DNA of 51,177 nucleotides from an uncultured Lachnospiraceae bacterium (lineage in GTDB: Bacteria > Bacillota > Clostridia > Lachnospirales > Lachnospiraceae). Where the stretch lies: the NCBI GenBank assembly GCA_945864145.1, contig CAMBAN010000006.1, positions 1 through 51,177 on the forward strand, read 5' to 3'. Under the pieces are notes generated by a model. That model was not told where the DNA came from, searched no databases, and saw only the letters and a program-made list of their open reading frames with translations. Every line of letters begins with the position of its first letter. Within the stretch, counting starts at the first letter, position 1. A program made the translations under genes and the position numbers. Positions 1 to 7,716 of this stretch are shown one piece after another.

Positions 1-266
1 CAATTCTCTACCAACATGTTTTCCTGTGGCACATAGCCGACTCTTGTACGAAAATCCTCTTTTTGGGCTGCTTTGCCAAAAAAAAGCACTTCTCCTGCAC
101 TCTGCTTTTTTATTCCTGCAAGCACCTGTAGCAATGTGGATTTTCCACAACCATTATCTCCGAGTACAGCCATACATGCCCCCTGTGGCACCGAAAAGGA
201 AATAGTATCTATAATTTTTCTTTTCCCGTAGCTACAGGACAGTTCTTTTACCTGCACACTCTCCAT
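1..266 (-). CDS. ABC transporter ATP-binding protein (partial, N-terminal 88 residues)
   Basis: The gene starts at an ATG at 266 on the minus strand and runs off the left edge of the window. The visible residues show a typical ABC nucleotide-binding domain: a Walker A motif GDNGCGKST at about residues 36-44, and a Q-loop segment with VGYVPQEN near residue 80. The protein would bind and hydrolyse ATP to energise a membrane permease. The signature motif and Walker B lie outside the window, so substrate and direction of transport cannot be read. The very short N-terminal lead-in suggests a stand-alone ATPase rather than a permease fusion. The upstream gene on the same strand is the Rep_3-type gene, separated by two hairpins, so this gene probably has its own promoter. 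Confidence 0.85.
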   Translation of the reverse strand, partial: MESVQVKELSCSYGKRKIIDTISFSVPQGACMAVLGDNGCGKSTLLQVLAGIKKQSAGEVLFFGKAAQKEDFRTRVGYVPQENMLVEN

Positions 267-307
267 ACTTCTATTATCCTTTCCATCTATCGTTTTCGTC
301 AATAGAA

Positions 308-333
308 AAGAGTTTGCTCAGCAGCAAACTCTT
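308..333 (-). terminator. Hairpin between rep gene and ABC ATPase gene
   Basis: A perfect 11-bp stem (AAGAGTTTGCT / AGCAAACTCTT) closes a 4-nt loop. Read on the minus strand it is followed by a short T-rich stretch (TTTTC). It lies downstream of the Rep_3 gene terminator and just upstream of the ABC ATPase gene, so it may be a second terminator or a leader hairpin. Confidence 0.5.
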
Positions 334-367
334 GGTTCAACTACATACGAGCAATTTCCTATTACAG

Positions 368-401
368 AAAAAAAGCATAAGCCTGCACCTATGCTTTTTT
401 T
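368..401. terminator. Bidirectional rho-independent terminator after rep gene
   Basis: An A-rich arm and a matching T-rich arm form a stem around GCATA/TATGC, with a 10-nt loop and U-tracts on both strands. It begins a few bases after the stop codon of the minus-strand Rep_3 gene. Confidence 0.75.
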
Positions 402-405
402 AATT

Positions 406-1485
406 CTAATTCGATAAAATCTGTTGCTCAAACTGTGCAAAATCCATCTGTGAATAGGCTGTATTCAAGTCTTCATTATTCCACTTGTTGCTATTCTTTG
501 CAGTAAGCTTCGTTGGCTCATTATACCCATTTTTCAGGATACTCAGCACATATCCGACCTTATTATCTACATTTTTGCGAAGTGTATAATTCAATATTTC
601 AAAAAGCTGCTCCTTTGTTCTTTCATTTTTCCTGGCAGTTCTTAAAATATCCTTTGCCTCCTTTACAGAGCAGTCAAAGAGCTCAATAATCTCCTGCTCT
701 TCCTCCGTAGCGACAACAGATTCCCCATTCTTTTCAATTGTCTCATACTCTACAATCGTTCTGTTTCGGTTGACCTTTTTTACTTTAAATTGCACTGCGC
801 CGATACTTTGCTGACCACTTGGCAGCTTTTCATAAATCAGCTGATATTCAAAGGAAATATCCGTATTTCCATTTATTTCTTCATAAGGCTTGTCCAAAAT
901 CTCACGCTTTACATTTCCATTTGCATAAGAATCCGGGATTTTCATCATTTTTCGAAGCTCCGAAAACTGTATGATGAAATTTCCACCATTAAAGTTCTCT
1001 CTATCCTTTAACAAATAATAAAGTCTCTTAGAATACTTTTTGGACAAGTTTAGCGGATACTCGATGCGGTAATAAGCTCCCTGTTTTGCAGACATAATCA
1101 TCTGCTTTACCTCCGGATGCAAATCCAGAACGATTTTGCTTCGTCCCTCATCTCCACGCTTTTTCTGATATTTAATCTTGCTGAACCAAGGATAATAGAT
1201 ATCTGTTCCTTCATCCTCTTTTAATCTGAAACCACAGCCCTCAAATTTTTTTACCGCTTTTTGTAAATAAGCATAGGCATTCGATTCATCCTGCAAATTA
1301 TACAAATGTTTTACATCACCAATATTGATTTCATATCTGGTATTTTCCTCTGTATCATCGCCTTCGCCTACAATACCAAGTAAAATATCAATAATGTCAT
1401 TTTGTCTGCGGTCCAAATCATATCTCGCTTCAATAATCGTCTGTGGTCTGAATGCGATTTCAGTACCGCCCCTTTTTTTCTTCAT
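406..1485 (-). CDS. Rep_3-superfamily replication initiation protein (RepB/RepA-like)
   Basis: This 359-residue protein has the features of plasmid Rep_3 (RepE/pi-type) initiators. A first winged-helix region lies at about residues 15-150 (start with IIEARYDLDRRQNDIIDIL, then YNLQDESNAYAYLQKAV). A second lies at about 150-245 (NLSKKYSKRLYYLLKDRENF and QFSELRKMMKIPDSY). Such proteins bind iterons and recruit the host helicase machinery. The start is supported by GAGGAAGG seven bases upstream. No iteron array or parAB genes are visible, so this is a lone chromosomal initiator gene, either from an integrated plasmid or domesticated. The C-terminal 13 residues closely match the C-terminus of the DnaD protein encoded at 7717-8904 (9 of 13 identical). 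Family assignment is confident; function on the chromosome is unknown. Confidence 0.8.
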   Translation of the reverse strand: MKKKRGGTEIAFRPQTIIEARYDLDRRQNDIIDILLGIVGEGDDTEENTRYEINIGDVKHLYNLQDESNAYAYLQKAVKKFEGCGFRLKEDEGTDIYYPWFSKIKYQKKRGDEGRSKIVLDLHPEVKQMIMSAKQGAYYRIEYPLNLSKKYSKRLYYLLKDRENFNGGNFIIQFSELRKMMKIPDSYANGNVKREILDKPYEEINGNTDISFEYQLIYEKLPSGQQSIGAVQFKVKKVNRNRTIVEYETIEKNGESVVATEEEQEIIELFDCSVKEAKDILRTARKNERTKEQLFEILNYTLRKNVDNKVGYVLSILKNGYNEPTKLTAKNSNKWNNEDLNTAYSQMDFAQFEQQILSN

Positions 1486-1513
1486 GCAAAAACCTTCCTC
1501 ACTTCAATCTAAG

Positions 1514-1556
1514 CACCTGTCCCCTTACAGGTGTATAACCCGAGAGACACTCTCTC
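1514..1556. promoter_or_regulatory. Two inverted repeats between rep promoter and rep start
   Basis: CACCTGT/ACAGGTG (arms 1514-1520 and 1527-1533) and GAGAGA/TCTCTC (arms 1542-1547 and 1551-1556) are perfect dyads. They lie in the leader of the Rep_3 gene just downstream of its likely -10 element, the place expected for autorepression by an initiator dimer. That role is inferred from position only. Confidence 0.45.
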
Positions 1557-1560
1557 TTTT

Positions 1561-1589
1561 ATAATAATCGAATTTTTCTCAAACGGCAA
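1561..1589 (-). promoter_or_regulatory. Candidate sigma-A promoter of the rep gene
   Basis: On the minus strand, TTGCCG (1589-1584) and TATTAT (1566-1561) are separated by 17 bases. The expected start of transcription falls at the GAGAGA dyad, about 70 bases before the rep start codon. Confidence 0.45.
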
Positions 1590-1622
1590 TCTATTTTTAT
1601 GTAAATCCGCGTTCTTTATCCT

Positions 1623-2894
1623 TTATCTGGAAAATAAACGCCCTACTTTTCGTCCAATATGCCTCTCTTCATTTTTAGCAAAAACAATTGTCTGCGTATG
1701 ATAAAGACTGAAATAACCGGAAAGCATATAGCTTGTTGCTATTGCAAGCAGGAAATAATATACATTTCCTATACCAAACAGTTCAATGGAAATCAGTAAG
1801 GATGCTACCGGGCAATTGGTCACACCACAGAAAACAGATACCATACCAATTGCTGCACAAAGCTGCACAGGTAACCCTAACATACCTGCCACAACGCAAC
1901 CAAAAGTCGCTCCGATAAAAAAGGAAGGAACAATTTCTCCACCCTTAAAGCCTGCTGAAATTGTAATCACCGTAAAAAGAAGCTTTAGTAAAAAAGCGAA
2001 AGTATGCGCATTTCCTGACAGGGCCTCCTCAATCACTTTCATACCGGTTCCCTGATAATCACTACTTCCTATTGCCAGATTTAAACCTACTAAAAGGAAG
2101 CTGCCAATGATAATTCTGATATATTTGTTGGGAATATGCTCGCGCATCAGTTTTTCACCCAATTGCAAGGCTACGCAAAAAGCAATACTTAAAACGGCAC
2201 AAAGGGTTGCAAGCACCAACACACGCCAGCCAAAAGAAATGTTTAAGGCATAGGTATCCGGTATCGGAAAAATTTCAGCCGGAATACCGCAAAAACGTAT
2301 CACACTGTACGCCGTCAGTGCTGCCAATATACAAGGCACCAATGCTGCATAATGCATCATACCGATGCTTGCTACTTCTATGGTAAAGAATGCTGCTGCC
2401 ATAGGTGTCTGAAACAGTGCACCAAAAGCGGCAGACATACCACTCATAATCATAATTCTTTTATCATTATTGGAAAAGCGAAAAACACGTCCAATACCAT
2501 TTCCAAGGCTTGCACCCATTTGCAGGGCTGCACCTTCTCTACCCACAGAACCGCCACAAAAAATAGTAATGGCAGTAGAGCAGAAAATCAGGAAAGCCAG
2601 ACGAAAAGGCACTAAAACATCCTGTTCAATGCTTTTTATGACATTGTCTGTTCCTGTATCCTTTTCCATGCCACTTCTTTTATATAGGAAGACAATCAAA
2701 ATACCTCCAAGCGGCAAGGCCAGAAATGTATAGCTGTGTGCCTCACGAAAAACTGTCGCATATTGCAGACAATAAGCAAACACAGTTGCAAAAAGTCCTA
2801 CCAAAACCCCTGTGGCAATCCCCATGCCTGTCCATTTCAGATAGCTGATAACAGTCTCACGTAAATTTTCATAAATTTTTTCTCTTTCATCCAT
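1623..2894 (-). CDS. ClC-family chloride/fluoride channel or antiporter
   Basis: An integral membrane protein of about 423 residues with ten or more hydrophobic segments and ClC hallmarks: GGSVGREGAALQMGASLG, the helix-F motif carrying the gating glutamate; FKGGEIVPSFFIGATFG, the later selectivity-loop region; and VTNCPVASLLISIELFG. It would move halide ions, probably in exchange for protons because the gating Glu is present. It has no C-terminal CBS domains. The canonical GSGIP loop is replaced by GTDNV and GREGP is GREGA, so a fluoride-exporting ClC-F type is possible, although no fluoride riboswitch is visible upstream. The ATG at 2894 was chosen over a TTG at 2903, which is too close to the GAGGAG ribosome-binding site. 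Confidence 0.85.
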   Translation of the reverse strand: MDEREKIYENLRETVISYLKWTGMGIATGVLVGLFATVFAYCLQYATVFREAHSYTFLALPLGGILIVFLYKRSGMEKDTGTDNVIKSIEQDVLVPFRLAFLIFCSTAITIFCGGSVGREGAALQMGASLGNGIGRVFRFSNNDKRIMIMSGMSAAFGALFQTPMAAAFFTIEVASIGMMHYAALVPCILAALTAYSVIRFCGIPAEIFPIPDTYALNISFGWRVLVLATLCAVLSIAFCVALQLGEKLMREHIPNKYIRIIIGSFLLVGLNLAIGSSDYQGTGMKVIEEALSGNAHTFAFLLKLLFTVITISAGFKGGEIVPSFFIGATFGCVVAGMLGLPVQLCAAIGMVSVFCGVTNCPVASLLISIELFGIGNVYYFLLAIATSYMLSGYFSLYHTQTIVFAKNEERHIGRKVGRLFSR

Positions 2895-2926
2895 CGTAAA
2901 CAATCTCTCCTCATTTTCTCAAAAAA

Positions 2927-2949
2927 CGGGACATCATAATGATGTCCCG
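2927..2949 (-). terminator. spoVG terminator
   Basis: An 11-bp perfect stem (CGGGACATCAT / ATGATGTCCCG) with a one-base centre is followed on the minus strand by six T's. It lies 24 bases after the spoVG stop and just before the ClC gene. Confidence 0.85.
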
Positions 2950-2972
2950 CCCCCCACATTTTGATTTTTTAT

Positions 2973-3248
2973 TTAAACTGCCTCGTCCGGCTCAAGAAGT
3001 GCTTTTTCATAGCTTTCTAAAATGGTCTTCTGAATGGTTTCTCTTGTATTAGAGTTGATTGGATGAGCAATATCTCTATACTCTCCATCTGCTGACTTTT
3101 TGCTTGGCATAGCAATAAATAAGCCCTTTTCACCTTCGATAACCTTGATATCATGAACTACAAATTCATCATCAAGTGTAATGGAAACCACTGCCTTCAT
3201 TTTACCTTCTTTTGTTATTTTGCGAACGCGCACATCTGTAATTTTCAT
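2973..3248 (-). CDS. spoVG: Septation/sporulation regulator SpoVG
   Basis: The 91-residue product matches SpoVG throughout: N-terminal [11 protein letters not shown], the central [10 protein letters not shown], and the C-terminal region [13 protein letters not shown]. SpoVG is a small dimeric nucleic-acid-binding protein that affects septum formation and sporulation in Bacillus and broad regulation in other Firmicutes. The start has a strong AAGGGGG ribosome-binding site. It is 49 bp downstream of glgD on the same strand and ends in a clear terminator, so it may be the last gene of the glgC-glgD transcript or have its own promoter in the short gap. Confidence 0.95.
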   Translation of the reverse strand: MKITDVRVRKITKEGKMKAVVSITLDDEFVVHDIKVIEGEKGLFIAMPSKKSADGEYRDIAHPINSNTRETIQKTILESYEKALLEPDEAV

Positions 3249-3297
3249 TGATTAAGATCCCCCTTTGCAAGTCATACACTTATTTTACACAAACTTT

Positions 3298-4416
3298 TTA
3301 TAATACATATCTCTCATTCTTCTCTACCACTATTTTAATTTCATCGTTTCCGACGTAGTAGGAGTTTGCACGAATGGTATCACGGCTTTCGACAATACAG
3401 TTTTCAATGTGGGTGTTATCGCCAAGATACACATCATTTAAAATGATGGAGTTTTTAATGTAGCAGTTATTGCCTACAAATACCTGCTTGAACAGAATAG
3501 AATTCTCTACTGTACCATTTATGATACATCCACTGGAAATCAAGCTGTTCTTTATATGTGAACCTGGATTATATTTCGCAGGTGGCAGGTCATCAACCTT
3601 AGAGTAAATATCCGGATACGTTTTAAAGAAATAATTGCGAATCTCCGGTTTCAGGAAATCCATATTTGTTGCAAAATAATCTTCTACCGAAGCAATATTT
3701 CTCCAATAATTTTCAATTTTATATCCAAAAATTCTCTTTACATCTTTGTAACGGATGAGGATATCCTGAACAAAATCATATCTTCCTTCTTCCGCACACT
3801 GTTCCAACAGTTCAATCAACTGTCTTCTTCTGATTACGTAAATACCACAGGACACTGTGTGAGATTTCGCAATCACCGGTTTTTCTTCAAATTCTTCAAT
3901 ACGGCAATCCTCATTCATCTTAACGGTTCCGTATCTGCCCATATCTGTTTCTAAAGGCATATCCTTTACTACAACAGTAATATCAGCCTTTTTAGCGATA
4001 TGATACTCAAGTACTTTATTATAATCCATTTTGTAGATGCAATCCCCCGTTGCAATAACTACATATGGTTCATGACTTCTTTTCAAGAATAAAATATTCT
4101 GATACAGACAATCTGCGGTACCTCTGTACCAATTGCTGTTTTCCGGCGTTACAGTCGGTGTAAACACATATAAACCACCTTGCTTACGACCAAAGTCCCA
4201 CCATTTTGATGAACTTAAATGTTCATTTAAGCTTCTTGCATTGTACTGCGTAATGACTGCAACCTTCTGAATATGAGAATTGGACATATTACTAAGTGCA
4301 AAATCGATACTTCTGTAGCTGCCTGCAATCGGCATTGCTGAAATCGCTCTCTTATGAGAAAGCTCCTTCATTCTTCTGTTATTTCCACCTGCTAAAATGA
4401 CTCCTATTGCTCTCAT
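3298..4416 (-). CDS. glgD: Glucose-1-phosphate adenylyltransferase subunit GlgD
   Basis: This is the second, GlgC-like subunit of the ADP-glucose pyrophosphorylase found in Firmicutes, used for glycogen synthesis. The N-terminus keeps the nucleotidyltransferase start VILAGGNNRRMKEL but deviates from the GGQGSRL loop of GlgC. The middle carries WYRGTADCLYQN and the C-terminal part is a left-handed beta-helix of hexapeptide type (INGTVENSILFKQVFVG). In Bacillus GlgD boosts activity of GlgC rather than being active alone. The ATG at 4416 was preferred over the one at 4422 because AGGTGA lies about seven bases upstream. The glgC stop is two bases before this start, so translation is coupled. Confidence 0.93.
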   Translation of the reverse strand: MRAIGVILAGGNNRRMKELSHKRAISAMPIAGSYRSIDFALSNMSNSHIQKVAVITQYNARSLNEHLSSSKWWDFGRKQGGLYVFTPTVTPENSNWYRGTADCLYQNILFLKRSHEPYVVIATGDCIYKMDYNKVLEYHIAKKADITVVVKDMPLETDMGRYGTVKMNEDCRIEEFEEKPVIAKSHTVSCGIYVIRRRQLIELLEQCAEEGRYDFVQDILIRYKDVKRIFGYKIENYWRNIASVEDYFATNMDFLKPEIRNYFFKTYPDIYSKVDDLPPAKYNPGSHIKNSLISSGCIINGTVENSILFKQVFVGNNCYIKNSIILNDVYLGDNTHIENCIVESRDTIRANSYYVGNDEIKIVVEKNERYVL

Positions 4417-4418
4417 AC

Positions 4419-5687
4419 TCATTCACCTGCCTTTATTAATGTCTTGCCGCTGTCTAAAATGCCATCAGGATAATCAGCTGAGGTAGTTTCTCCGGAAACT
4501 ACTGCATTTTTTCCAATTTTAACATGTGGTGGAATAATACTTCTTTCACCAATTGTTACAATTCCGTGATTATAAATATTAGGCTGTGTCTCATTTTCTT
4601 TCTCAGGAAGAGTACCAAGCTGTGTATCTTCACCAATTTCTGTATATTCATCAATGATTGCCTTTTCAATCACACAATTATTACCTATCTGCGTCTGATT
4701 CATAATAATAGAATCTCTGACAACTGTTCCTTCCCCTATCACAACGCCGCATCCGATTACTGAATTATAAACCTGACCATATATTTCAGAACCTTCACCA
4801 ATAATACAACGCTCCACTACGCTGTTGGAAGCTATGTACTGTGGCGGCAGGATATCACTCTTTGTGTATATCTTCCAGTATTCTTCATATAAGTTAAACT
4901 CCGGAACAATATCAATCAGCTCCATATTGGCTTCCCAATAAGAATTTAACGTTCCAACATCTTTCCAATACCCATTATATTCGTAGCAATACATCGGTAC
5001 ACCATTTTCATGGCAATACGGAATAATATGTTTACCAAAGTCTAAGGCCGGCTGGTCTGCCTTTGCAATCAAAGCTTCTTTTAAGGTTTTCCAGTTAAAA
5101 ATATAGATACCCATGGAAGCTAAATTGCTTCTTGGATGCTCTGGTTTTTCCTCAAAGTCAATAATTTTCTTATTCTCATCTGTAATAACAATACCAAAGC
5201 GCTTTGCTTCCTCGATTGGCACCGGCATCGATGCAATTGTGACCTCTGAGCCGCTTGCTTTATGAAAATCAAGCATCACTTCATAATCCATCTTGTAGAT
5301 ATGGTCACCAGAAAGAATAAGGACATAATCAGGATTGTAATTTTCCATATATTCAAGATTTTGATATATGGCGTTTGCCGTACCTGTATACCATTCACTG
5401 TTTTCACTCTTCTCGTATGGCGGTAATACCGTTACACCACCGATATTACGGTCTAAATCCCACGCAATACCAATACCGATATGTGTGTTTAACTTTAACG
5501 GCTGATACTGTGTAAGTACCCCGACTGTGTCAATACCGGAGTTGATGCAGTTACTAAGTGGAAAATCGATGATACGGTATTTTCCTCCGAACGCCACTGC
5601 CGGTTTTGCCATTTTCGATGTCAGCACTCCCAGTCTTGAGCCCTGTCCACCTGCTAAAAGCATGGCAATCATTTCTTTCTTAATCAT
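4419..5687 (-). CDS. glgC: Glucose-1-phosphate adenylyltransferase catalytic subunit GlgC
   Basis: This 422-residue protein makes ADP-glucose from ATP and glucose-1-phosphate, the committed step of glycogen synthesis. The N-terminal Rossmann-like domain holds [16 protein letters not shown] at about residues 8-23, then [10 protein letters not shown] and a substrate-binding FEEKP segment. The C-terminal third is a beta-helix of hexapeptide repeats. The reading frame is open for 21 codons further upstream, but the start at 5687 is preceded by AGGGGTGA. It is first in the glgC-glgD(-spoVG) unit and is preceded by a good promoter and by a dyad overlapping the transcription start. Other usual glg genes are not in the window. 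Confidence 0.94.
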   Translation of the reverse strand: MIKKEMIAMLLAGGQGSRLGVLTSKMAKPAVAFGGKYRIIDFPLSNCINSGIDTVGVLTQYQPLKLNTHIGIGIAWDLDRNIGGVTVLPPYEKSENSEWYTGTANAIYQNLEYMENYNPDYVLILSGDHIYKMDYEVMLDFHKASGSEVTIASMPVPIEEAKRFGIVITDENKKIIDFEEKPEHPRSNLASMGIYIFNWKTLKEALIAKADQPALDFGKHIIPYCHENGVPMYCYEYNGYWKDVGTLNSYWEANMELIDIVPEFNLYEEYWKIYTKSDILPPQYIASNSVVERCIIGEGSEIYGQVYNSVIGCGVVIGEGTVVRDSIIMNQTQIGNNCVIEKAIIDEYTEIGEDTQLGTLPEKENETQPNIYNHGIVTIGERSIIPPHVKIGKNAVVSGETTSADYPDGILDSGKTLIKAGE

Positions 5688-5709
5688 TTTGTCACCCCTA
5701 TAATGCAAA

Positions 5710-5760
5710 AAATCAGATAGGTAATATGTGAATTTTTTATGTTCACACAATATCCGATTT
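5710..5760 (-). promoter_or_regulatory. Nested inverted repeats in the glgC leader
   Basis: Outer arms 5710-5719 and 5751-5760 pair over 10 bp with one G-U, and inner arms TTCACA/TGTGAA (around 5730 and 5745) pair over 6 bp. On the minus strand the outer arm runs into a T-tract, so an RNA hairpin with attenuator shape could form. The predicted transcription start falls within the upstream arm, however, so the dyad could instead be a repressor operator. Confidence 0.5.
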
Positions 5761-5761
5761 G

Positions 5762-5790
5762 ATTATATCATGAATGATGGACAAAGTGAA
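5762..5790 (-). promoter_or_regulatory. Promoter of glgC-glgD
   Basis: On the minus strand, TTCACT (5790-5785) and a perfect TATAAT (5767-5762) are spaced by 17 bases. The predicted start near 5755 gives a leader of about 68 nt before the glgC ATG. Confidence 0.65.
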
Positions 5791-6057
5791 CATTTTTGCG
5801 CCTTTTTTCTTACGTTATCTTGTATTTATTTAAATTTCACAATAATTCAAAAATTGAAAATACTGTAAACTAACTTACACATTATATATCGGCTTCATCC
5901 GAAAAAAATTAACATAATTTCTGAAAATAATTATTTTTATCTGAATATTTTCTCTGGAGCAATTTAATTATTTTTTAAAATATATAGAAAAACCCTCTCA
6001 TTAGGTGTATGATAATATGACGTATTATTTTAGAGATAAACGGAGGTTTTATAATAG
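5791..6057. other. AT-rich divergent spacer between glgC and murC
   Basis: No gene is seen. The stretch is very A/T-rich. Close to murC it contains TATGAT-like sequence near 6007 and a GGAGG ribosome-binding site before the ATG at 6058; a convincing -35 element was not identified. Confidence 0.5.
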
Positions 6058-7437
6058 ATGTATCATATTGATTTTAAAAATCCTATCCACGTACACTTTA
6101 TGGGCATTGGCGGCATCAGCATGAGTGGTCTTGCAGAGATTTTGTTAGACGCTGGTTTTACAGTCAGTGGTTCTGATGCCAGGAAATCACCATTGACAGA
6201 ACATTTAGAAAATTTAGGTGCAACTGTTTTTTATGGTCAGTGCAAAGAAAACATCATTGACGGCATTGATCTCGTTGTCTATACCGCAGCAATTTCCAAA
6301 GATAATCCTGAATATGTGGAAGCCATGGCACAGGGAATTCCTATGATGCCTCGAGCAGATTTACTTGGACAGATTATGAAAAACTATAAAATGCCTATTG
6401 CCATCAGCGGTACCCACGGTAAGACTACTACTACTTCTATGATTTCAGAAATTTTACTTGCAGCAGATACTGATCCGACCTTATCTATCGGTGGTATCCT
6501 GAAATCGATTGGCGGAAATATCCGTGTAGGTGGTCCTGACTATTTTGTTACAGAAGCCTGTGAGTATACTAACTCTTTCTTAAGCTTCTTTCCCAAAATC
6601 AGTATCATTTTAAATGTAGAAGAGGATCATCTTGATTTCTTCAAAGACATCAACGATATCCGTAATTCCTTCCATACCTTTGGTAAGCTTCTTCCATCGG
6701 ATGGCTGCTTAATTATCAACGGAGATATTGACAAGCTGCCGGAGCTTACAGCTGATTTAGCCTGTAAAGTCGTTACCTTTGGTAAAAATGCTTCCTATGA
6801 TTACAGTTATACAGATTTGACCTTTGATGAACTCGGCCGTGCTACCTATACTTTATTAAAGAAGGGTATTGCAAGCGGTACTGTTTCTCTTGGTGTCGTA
6901 GGTGAGCATAATGTGATAAATTCCTTATCTGTTCTTGCACTGATGGATATTTTAGGTATTGACTCTGACATTGTCAAAAAGTCTTTAACAGATTTTCATG
7001 GTACAGACAGACGTTTTGAATATAAGGGCTGTGTGGACGGCGTAACTATTTTAGATGACTATGCGCATCACCCGACAGAAATTGCTGCGACCTTAACTGC
7101 TGCTGCAAATTATCCACATAAAAATATCTGGTGCGTGTTCCAGCCACACACCTATACAAGAACAAAGGCCTTTTTAAAGGATTTTGCGGTTGCTTTATCA
7201 AAAGCAGATAAGATTGTTTTGGCAGACATTTATGCTGCCAGAGAGAAAAACACCATTGGTATTTCCTCAAAGGATTTACTTGCTGAGCTCCAGAAACTAG
7301 GTAAGGAATGCTACTATTTCCCTACTTTTGATGAAATCGAAAAATTTTTATTAAAAAATTGTATCAACGGAGATTTGTTGATAACTATGGGAGCCGGAGA
7401 TGTTGTAAAAATCGGCGAAAATCTACTTGGACAATAA
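6058..7437 (+). CDS. murC: UDP-N-acetylmuramate--L-alanine ligase
   Basis: MurC joins L-alanine to UDP-MurNAc with ATP, the first amino-acid addition in peptidoglycan precursor synthesis, in the cytoplasm. The 459-residue protein has the three Mur ligase domains: the N-terminal UDP-binding loop HFMGIGGISMSG (about residues 13-24), the central ATP-binding GTHGKTTTT (118-126), and the C-terminal domain with DDYAHHPTEI. Length is normal for the family. The start follows CGGAGG. It is a lone murC, divergent from glgC. The DnaA-box region starts one base after its stop codon, and no terminator is seen between murC and the dnaD operon. Confidence 0.97.
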   Translation: MYHIDFKNPIHVHFMGIGGISMSGLAEILLDAGFTVSGSDARKSPLTEHLENLGATVFYGQCKENIIDGIDLVVYTAAISKDNPEYVEAMAQGIPMMPRADLLGQIMKNYKMPIAISGTHGKTTTTSMISEILLAADTDPTLSIGGILKSIGGNIRVGGPDYFVTEACEYTNSFLSFFPKISIILNVEEDHLDFFKDINDIRNSFHTFGKLLPSDGCLIINGDIDKLPELTADLACKVVTFGKNASYDYSYTDLTFDELGRATYTLLKKGIASGTVSLGVVGEHNVINSLSVLALMDILGIDSDIVKKSLTDFHGTDRRFEYKGCVDGVTILDDYAHHPTEIAATLTAAANYPHKNIWCVFQPHTYTRTKAFLKDFAVALSKADKIVLADIYAAREKNTIGISSKDLLAELQKLGKECYYFPTFDEIEKFLLKNCINGDLLITMGAGDVVKIGENLLGQ

Positions 7438-7455
7438 TTATCCACATTATCCACA
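7438..7455 (+). promoter_or_regulatory. DnaA-box pair (two perfect boxes in tandem)
   Basis: TTATCCACA occurs at 7438-7446 and again at 7447-7455, head to tail with no spacer, directly after the murC stop codon. This 9-mer is the consensus high-affinity DnaA box. Weaker matches lie nearby at 7486-7494 (opposite strand, one mismatch) and 7504-7512. Confidence 0.85.
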
Positions 7456-7580
7456 TTTTTGGAGGGAAAAATCCACTTTCAGAAATGTGGATATTTTTGT
7501 ATGAAATCCACATTTTGCATTTTTTCAAACACTTCCTGCAAAAGCCCTTTTTTCAAGGCTACAGCGATTACCTTTTTTCT

Positions 7581-7607
7581 TTATCCACATTATCCACATT
7601 ATCCACA
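7581..7607 (+). promoter_or_regulatory. DnaA-box triplet (three perfect boxes in tandem)
   Basis: TTATCCACA is repeated at 7581-7589, 7590-7598 and 7599-7607, a precise 9-bp direct repeat. It sits about 50 bp upstream of the likely dnaD promoter. Together with the pair at 7438-7455 it makes a cluster of five perfect DnaA boxes in 170 bp. DnaA control of the downstream primosome operon, or titration of DnaA, is the natural reading. Confidence 0.85.
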
Positions 7608-7654
7608 AGTGCCTCAAACCCAGTGTTTTCAAGGCTTTCAGGGTTTTCCACCTA

Positions 7655-7682
7655 TTGCTTTTTTCCAACTTTGTGTTACAAT
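7655..7682 (+). promoter_or_regulatory. Candidate promoter of dnaD operon
   Basis: TTGCTT (7655-7660) and TACAAT (7677-7682) are spaced by 16 bases, placing the start near 7689, about 28 bases before the dnaD ATG. The -35 match is weak, as expected for a promoter that may depend on an activator. Confidence 0.4.
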
Positions 7683-7716
7683 ACAGTTACTTTTAGATAA
7701 CAAGGACGGGGACACT

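Noticed and set aside
2895-2972. Fluoride riboswitch before the ClC gene
   Set aside because: The sequence is just the spoVG terminator and a short leader; no match to the crcB motif as I know it.
5688-5750. Longer N-terminal extension of GlgC
   Set aside because: The added codons overlap the leader hairpin, and the start at 5687 has AGGGGTGA upstream.
7438-7716. Chromosomal oriC
   Set aside because: Five perfect DnaA boxes are present, but dnaA, dnaN, recF and gyrase genes are absent nearby. I kept it only as a regulatory or titration site.
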